A stretch of DNA of 18,890 bases from positions 1-18,890 of the forward strand of contig CAJXPP010000014.1 in the NCBI GenBank assembly GCA_913058195.1, written 5' to 3'. Each line of letters opens with the position of its first letter. The stretch's first letter is position 1. This document shows positions 16,060 through 18,890 of the stretch, piece after piece. The DNA comes from an uncultured Gammaproteobacteria bacterium. GTDB taxonomy: Bacteria; Pseudomonadota; Gammaproteobacteria; Nitrosococcales; Methylophagaceae. The notes below the pieces were generated by a model. It saw only the letters and a program-made list of their open reading frames with translations. It was not told the origin of the DNA and made no database searches. The position numbers were made by a program, and so were the translations under genes.

Positions 16060-16090
16060 AATACAGGCTCACTAAAAGCGAGCCTGTATT
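16060..16090 (-). terminator. rpsB-tsf intergenic hairpin (attenuator or processing site)
   Basis: On the transcribed strand, AATACAGGCTCGC and GTGAGCCTGTATT form a 13-bp stem with one G-U wobble around a 5-nt loop, TTTTA, 18 nt after the rpsB stop. No T tract follows, so complete termination is unlikely. A hairpin between rpsB and tsf is also known in E. coli, where it is thought to adjust the S2 to EF-Ts ratio; the same role is inferred here. Confidence 0.55.
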
Positions 16091-16108
16091 CATAGTACTT
16101 TCAGGTGA

Positions 16109-16855
16109 TTACTCAGCAGCCGCTTCTGTGCTTTCTGCTGCTTCAACCACTTCTTCAATATCACCTGTAGCTACTGATGCACGACCTTCTAAAATCGCAT
16201 CAGCCATACTTGATGTATAAAGCTGAATTGCACGCATAGAGTCATCGTTACCAGGAATGATGTAATCAACACCATCTGGATTGCTGTTTGAATCAACAAT
16301 AGCAATAACAGGAATATTTAATTTGTTTGCTTCTTGAATTGCAATACGTTCGTGATCAACGTCAATAACAAATAATGCATCAGGTAAACCACCCATTTTA
16401 CGGATACCACCGATACTTTTTTCTAATTTTTCTTGCTCACGAGTTAGGTTTAAAACTTCTTTCTTTTTCAAACCATCTAACTTGCCAGATTCAACCATAT
16501 CTTGGATTGTATCTAAACGTTTGATTGATTGACGAACGGTTTGGTAGTTGGTCAACATACCACCTAACCAACGACGGTTAACGTATGGCATGCCAGCACG
16601 CTCAGCATCATCACGGATTGGATCTTGGGCAGCACGTTTAGTACCAACGAATAAGATACGACCTTTCTTAGATGCCAGTTTACCGACAAAGTTTAAAGCA
16701 TCATTAAACATAGGCAAGCTGTGCTCTAAGTTCATGATGTGAATGTTATTACGCTTACCAAAGATAAATGGGCCCATTTTTGGGTTCCAGTAACGTGTTT
16801 GGTGACCGAAGTGAACGCCTGCTTCCAGCATTTGGCGCATTGTTGTTTTAGCCAT
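16109..16855 (-). CDS. rpsB: 30S ribosomal protein S2
   Basis: S2 is a late-binding protein of the small subunit, lying between head and body on the solvent side, and in E. coli it represses its own operon through the mRNA leader. The product is 248 residues (E. coli 241). Signature stretches are MRQMLEAGVHFGHQTRYWNPKM at the start (in two overlapping motifs), YVNRRWLGGMLTN, LPDALFVIDVDHE and VDYIIPGNDD. The C-terminus is an acidic Glu/Ala tail (EEVVEAAESTEAAAE). ATG 16855 is preceded by AAGG about 9 nt upstream. It is the first gene of the long minus-strand block. Confidence 0.98.
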   Translation of the reverse strand: MAKTTMRQMLEAGVHFGHQTRYWNPKMGPFIFGKRNNIHIMNLEHSLPMFNDALNFVGKLASKKGRILFVGTKRAAQDPIRDDAERAGMPYVNRRWLGGMLTNYQTVRQSIKRLDTIQDMVESGKLDGLKKKEVLNLTREQEKLEKSIGGIRKMGGLPDALFVIDVDHERIAIQEANKLNIPVIAIVDSNSNPDGVDYIIPGNDDSMRAIQLYTSSMADAILEGRASVATGDIEEVVEAAESTEAAAE

Positions 16856-16985
16856 TGTATATAAAACCTTATATTATAATGTGGGGTTAAACCTCCACAC
16901 ACCCCAAGTATCGACTAAACTGACTAAGCAGCTAGCACCCCGAGACTCGTGTCGGTGCATGTGTGATTTCGCCTTTAAATAGGCG
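16856..16985 (-). promoter_or_regulatory. Structured rpsB leader, candidate S2 autoregulatory site
   Basis: The predicted leader is about 128 nt. In the transcript I see GCACC...GGUGC closing a stem over a CACGAG loop region (16934-16957), and GUGGAGG...CCCCAC (16880-16897) just before the AAGG ribosome binding site. Ribosomal protein S2 is known to repress rpsB-tsf through the 5' leader in E. coli, with a structure conserved in gammaproteobacteria. I infer the same here from position and foldability; I did not verify a match to the published fold. Confidence 0.45.
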
Positions 16986-16990
16986 CGCAT

Positions 16991-17019
16991 ATTATCCCAC
17001 AAATCGATTGTTAAAACAA
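16991..17019 (-). promoter_or_regulatory. rpsB promoter with GC-rich discriminator
   Basis: On the minus strand, TTGTTT (17019-17014) and GATAAT (16996-16991) are separated by 17 bp, and GCGCGCC follows straight after the -10. A GC-rich discriminator at the start site is the hallmark of promoters shut down by ppGpp, as expected for a ribosomal protein operon. Predicted start is near 16984. Confidence 0.6.
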
Positions 17020-17065
17020 AGTAATATCAATTCACTTAAGTTCTCATTCCATCATTTTCTGGCTG

Positions 17066-17093
17066 TTGACACTAATTTACGGCACACTATTCA
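17066..17093 (+). promoter_or_regulatory. Candidate map-glnD promoter
   Basis: A perfect -35 box TTGACA (17066-17071) is followed after 16 bp by a weak -10, TATTCA (17088-17093). The start would be near 17100, giving a short leader that contains the GGAG ribosome binding site. The -10 is the uncertain part. Confidence 0.4.
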
Positions 17094-17135
17094 CTTAGCT
17101 CTCACTTATCAACCACTCTACGGAGCAATTTACCA

Positions 17136-17903
17136 ATGGCTGTTAGTATAAAAACAGAAGACGAAATTCTAAAAATGCGTGTAGCGGGACGCTTGGCCGC
17201 TGAAGTATTAACAATGATAACACCACATGTAAAAGCGGGTATTACTACTGATGAGCTAGATAAAATTTGCCATAACTATATCGTCGATGTGCAAGATGCT
17301 ATTCCCGCACCATTAAATTATCATGGTTTTCCTAAGTCTATTTGTACTTCTGTAAATCACGTTATTTGTCACGGCATTCCAGGCGATAAAAAGCTAAAAG
17401 AAGGCGATATCATTAATATTGATATTACCGTTATCAAAGATGGTTATCACGGTGATACCAGTATGATGTTCCATATTGGAAAAACATCAATCATAGCTCA
17501 GCGCATTTGTGCTAATGCACGTGAAGCAATGCTTATTGGTATTGATCTGGTCAAACCAGGTATTCAACTAGGTGATATTGGCCACGCAATTCAACAACAT
17601 GCTGAAGCACAAAATTTTTCTATTGTCCGTGAATATTGTGGCCATGGTATAGGTAATGTGTTCCATGAAGATCCACAAGTACTTCATTACGGTGAACCAG
17701 GTACAGGATTAGTCCTTGAAGCAGGAATGACATTTACCATAGAGCCAATGGTTAATGTAGGCAAGCGCCATATTAAACAGCTTCCTGACAAATGGACCGT
17801 AGTGACCAAAGATCGATCATTATCAGCTCAGTGGGAACACACTATCTTAGTAACCAATGAGGGTCATGAAATTTTGACTCTTCGCGAAGATGAAACCATC
17901 TAG
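17136..17903 (+). CDS. map: Methionine aminopeptidase, type I
   Basis: MetAP removes the initiator methionine from nascent proteins whose second residue is small, in the cytoplasm at the ribosome exit. The product is 255 residues (E. coli 264) and is the short type Ia form without an N-terminal zinc domain. The two-metal site is complete: D96 and D107 (INIDIT...HGDTS), H170 (CGHGIG), E203 (TIEP) and E234 (WEHT), with substrate-contacting H79 in NHVICHG. ATG 17136 has GGAG 10 nt upstream. It is divergent from rpsB, a conserved arrangement, and glnD starts 3 nt after its stop. Confidence 0.98.
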   Translation: MAVSIKTEDEILKMRVAGRLAAEVLTMITPHVKAGITTDELDKICHNYIVDVQDAIPAPLNYHGFPKSICTSVNHVICHGIPGDKKLKEGDIINIDITVIKDGYHGDTSMMFHIGKTSIIAQRICANAREAMLIGIDLVKPGIQLGDIGHAIQQHAEAQNFSIVREYCGHGIGNVFHEDPQVLHYGEPGTGLVLEAGMTFTIEPMVNVGKRHIKQLPDKWTVVTKDRSLSAQWEHTILVTNEGHEILTLREDETI

Positions 17904-17906
17904 AAG

Positions 17907-18890
17907 ATGCTTATTCAATCACTCTGGGATGTAAAGTCAAACCGTCAACCTAAACAAAAACAAGATGATACAGCTTTCTATCGGGAAGCGCTTAAGCAAG
18001 GCCAAGCCTATATAACAGAGCAGTTTGAAGCCCAGGTCGATATTATCGCATTAGTTGAACTACGTGCTCATTTTGTTGATCAAGTACTGCAACAATTATG
18101 GCAACACCATATTAGTGATAGTTGCCCAGTCAGTCTGCTCGCTGTGGGCGGCTATGGTCGTGGTGAACTTCATCCTTTTTCTGATATTGACTTATTAGTC
18201 ATTTTGGATGAATCCGTATCAGAAACTCCTCCAAGTGGTTTATCGAGCTTCCTAACCCAGTTATGGGATATTGGTCTAGAAATTGGACATAGTGTACGTA
18301 CCATTGAAGAATGTCGTCAGCAAGCAGCAGATGATATTACTATTGCCACCAATTTACTAGAGACTCGCCTATTATGTGGCGAACAGTCACTCTATACGCA
18401 ATTACAGCAACTCACCATTAATCATAAGACTTGGGATACACGTCGTTTTTACCAGCAAAAAAGGCAAGAACAGCAACAGCGTCATCAAAAATACAACGAC
18501 ACTGCGAATAACCTTGAACCTAATTTAAAAGAATCTCCTGGTGGCTTGCGTGATTTACACGTTATTAATTGGGTTGCACAGCAGCATTACAGTGTAAGCA
18601 ACCTAAGAGGTCTTAATGCCGAAGGTTTTATCTCTGATTCTGAATATGCCACATTAGAAACAGCCCAGCGCTTTCTATGGCGTGTACGTTTTGCTTTACA
18701 CAATATTGCTAAACGAAAAGAAGAAAAGTTGATGATCGATCATCAACGAGAGTTAGCTATACAACTCGGCTACCAAGAAACAGAAAACCGATTAGCAGTC
18801 GAAATATTCATGAAGGAGTATTATCTCTGTGCACGTTCCGTTGGGCAGATGAATGATTTACTCCTACAACTATTCGAAGAAAAAATCATC
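17907..18890 (+). CDS. glnD: Bifunctional uridylyltransferase/uridylyl-removing enzyme GlnD, C-terminus outside the window
   Basis: GlnD senses glutamine and adds or removes UMP on PII proteins, setting nitrogen metabolism including Amt gating and glutamine synthetase. The reading frame starts at ATG 17907, 3 nt after the map stop, and is open for 328 codons to the window end; full-length family members are about 850-900 residues. The nucleotidyltransferase motif GGYGRGELHPFSDIDLL lies at residues 81-97, with metal-binding D93 and D95. It is followed by the GlnD-type SPGGLRDLH segment and the helical region that precedes the HD domain. The HD hydrolase and two ACT glutamine-sensing domains would lie beyond the end. 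There is no strong ribosome binding site, so coupling to map is likely. Confidence 0.95.
   Translation, partial: MLIQSLWDVKSNRQPKQKQDDTAFYREALKQGQAYITEQFEAQVDIIALVELRAHFVDQVLQQLWQHHISDSCPVSLLAVGGYGRGELHPFSDIDLLVILDESVSETPPSGLSSFLTQLWDIGLEIGHSVRTIEECRQQAADDITIATNLLETRLLCGEQSLYTQLQQLTINHKTWDTRRFYQQKRQEQQQRHQKYNDTANNLEPNLKESPGGLRDLHVINWVAQQHYSVSNLRGLNAEGFISDSEYATLETAQRFLWRVRFALHNIAKRKEEKLMIDHQRELAIQLGYQETENRLAVEIFMKEYYLCARSVGQMNDLLLQLFEEKII

Noticed and set aside
1..18890. A new defence, mobile or biosynthetic system
   Set aside because: Every substantial reading frame is accounted for by a known core family; no CRISPR array, integrase, toxin-antitoxin pair or unexplained gene cluster was found.

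Overview
This window is almost entirely core housekeeping sequence from an AT-rich gammaproteobacterium (about 40% G+C by eye). The evidence is the order rpsB-tsf-pyrH-frr-uppS-cdsA-dxr-rseP-bamA-skp-lpxD-fabZ-lpxA, divergent from map-glnD, plus a yfgM-bamB-der operon of gammaproteobacterial type. The genus cannot be fixed from the sequence. A low-G+C marine or symbiotic lineage of the Thiotrichales kind would fit, but that is only a guess. Both ends are incomplete genes. The first 50 bases are not biological: they are a leftover Illumina Nextera i7 adapter ending in the Tn5 mosaic end, joined directly to the interrupted der gene.

Layout. Positions 51-2962 (minus strand) hold yfgM-bamB-der: an inner-membrane chaperone-type protein, a BAM-complex lipoprotein and a ribosome-assembly GTPase. 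hisS, the usual gene upstream of yfgM, is absent. In its place, after a 264-bp intergenic region with a strong 21-bp inverted repeat, is a plus-strand ammonium transporter gene (amt, 3227-4426). A shared hairpin at 4439-4467 separates amt from the convergent envelope/translation block. That block runs on the minus strand from rpsB (start 16855) down to lpxA (end 4460), with tight spacing and several overlaps or zero-length junctions. lpxB, which often follows lpxA, is missing here. A 280-bp divergent region holds a stringent-looking rpsB promoter, a structured rpsB leader and a map promoter. map (17136-17903) and the start of glnD (from 17907) run off the right end.

How the genes work together. 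rpsB, tsf and frr supply the translation machinery, pyrH makes UDP for RNA and cell-envelope sugars, and map trims N-terminal methionine. dxr and uppS make isoprenoid precursors and the undecaprenyl carrier, and cdsA makes CDP-diacylglycerol for phospholipids. fabZ, lpxA and lpxD divide 3-hydroxyacyl-ACP between fatty acid synthesis and lipid A. skp, bamA and bamB deliver and insert outer-membrane proteins, and rseP is the membrane protease of the envelope-stress response. GlnD controls PII signalling, which in turn controls Amt-type transporters, so both ends of the nitrogen pathway are present, about 13.5 kb apart.

I found no mobile element, CRISPR array, tRNA, rRNA or phage gene, and no convincing new multi-gene system. 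The points most worth a second look are the adapter at the contig end, the inverted repeat and repeated GCACC motifs before amt, the two synteny breaks flanking amt, and the LpxA acyl-chain-ruler residue, which predicts short-chain (C10-type) lipid A acylation.
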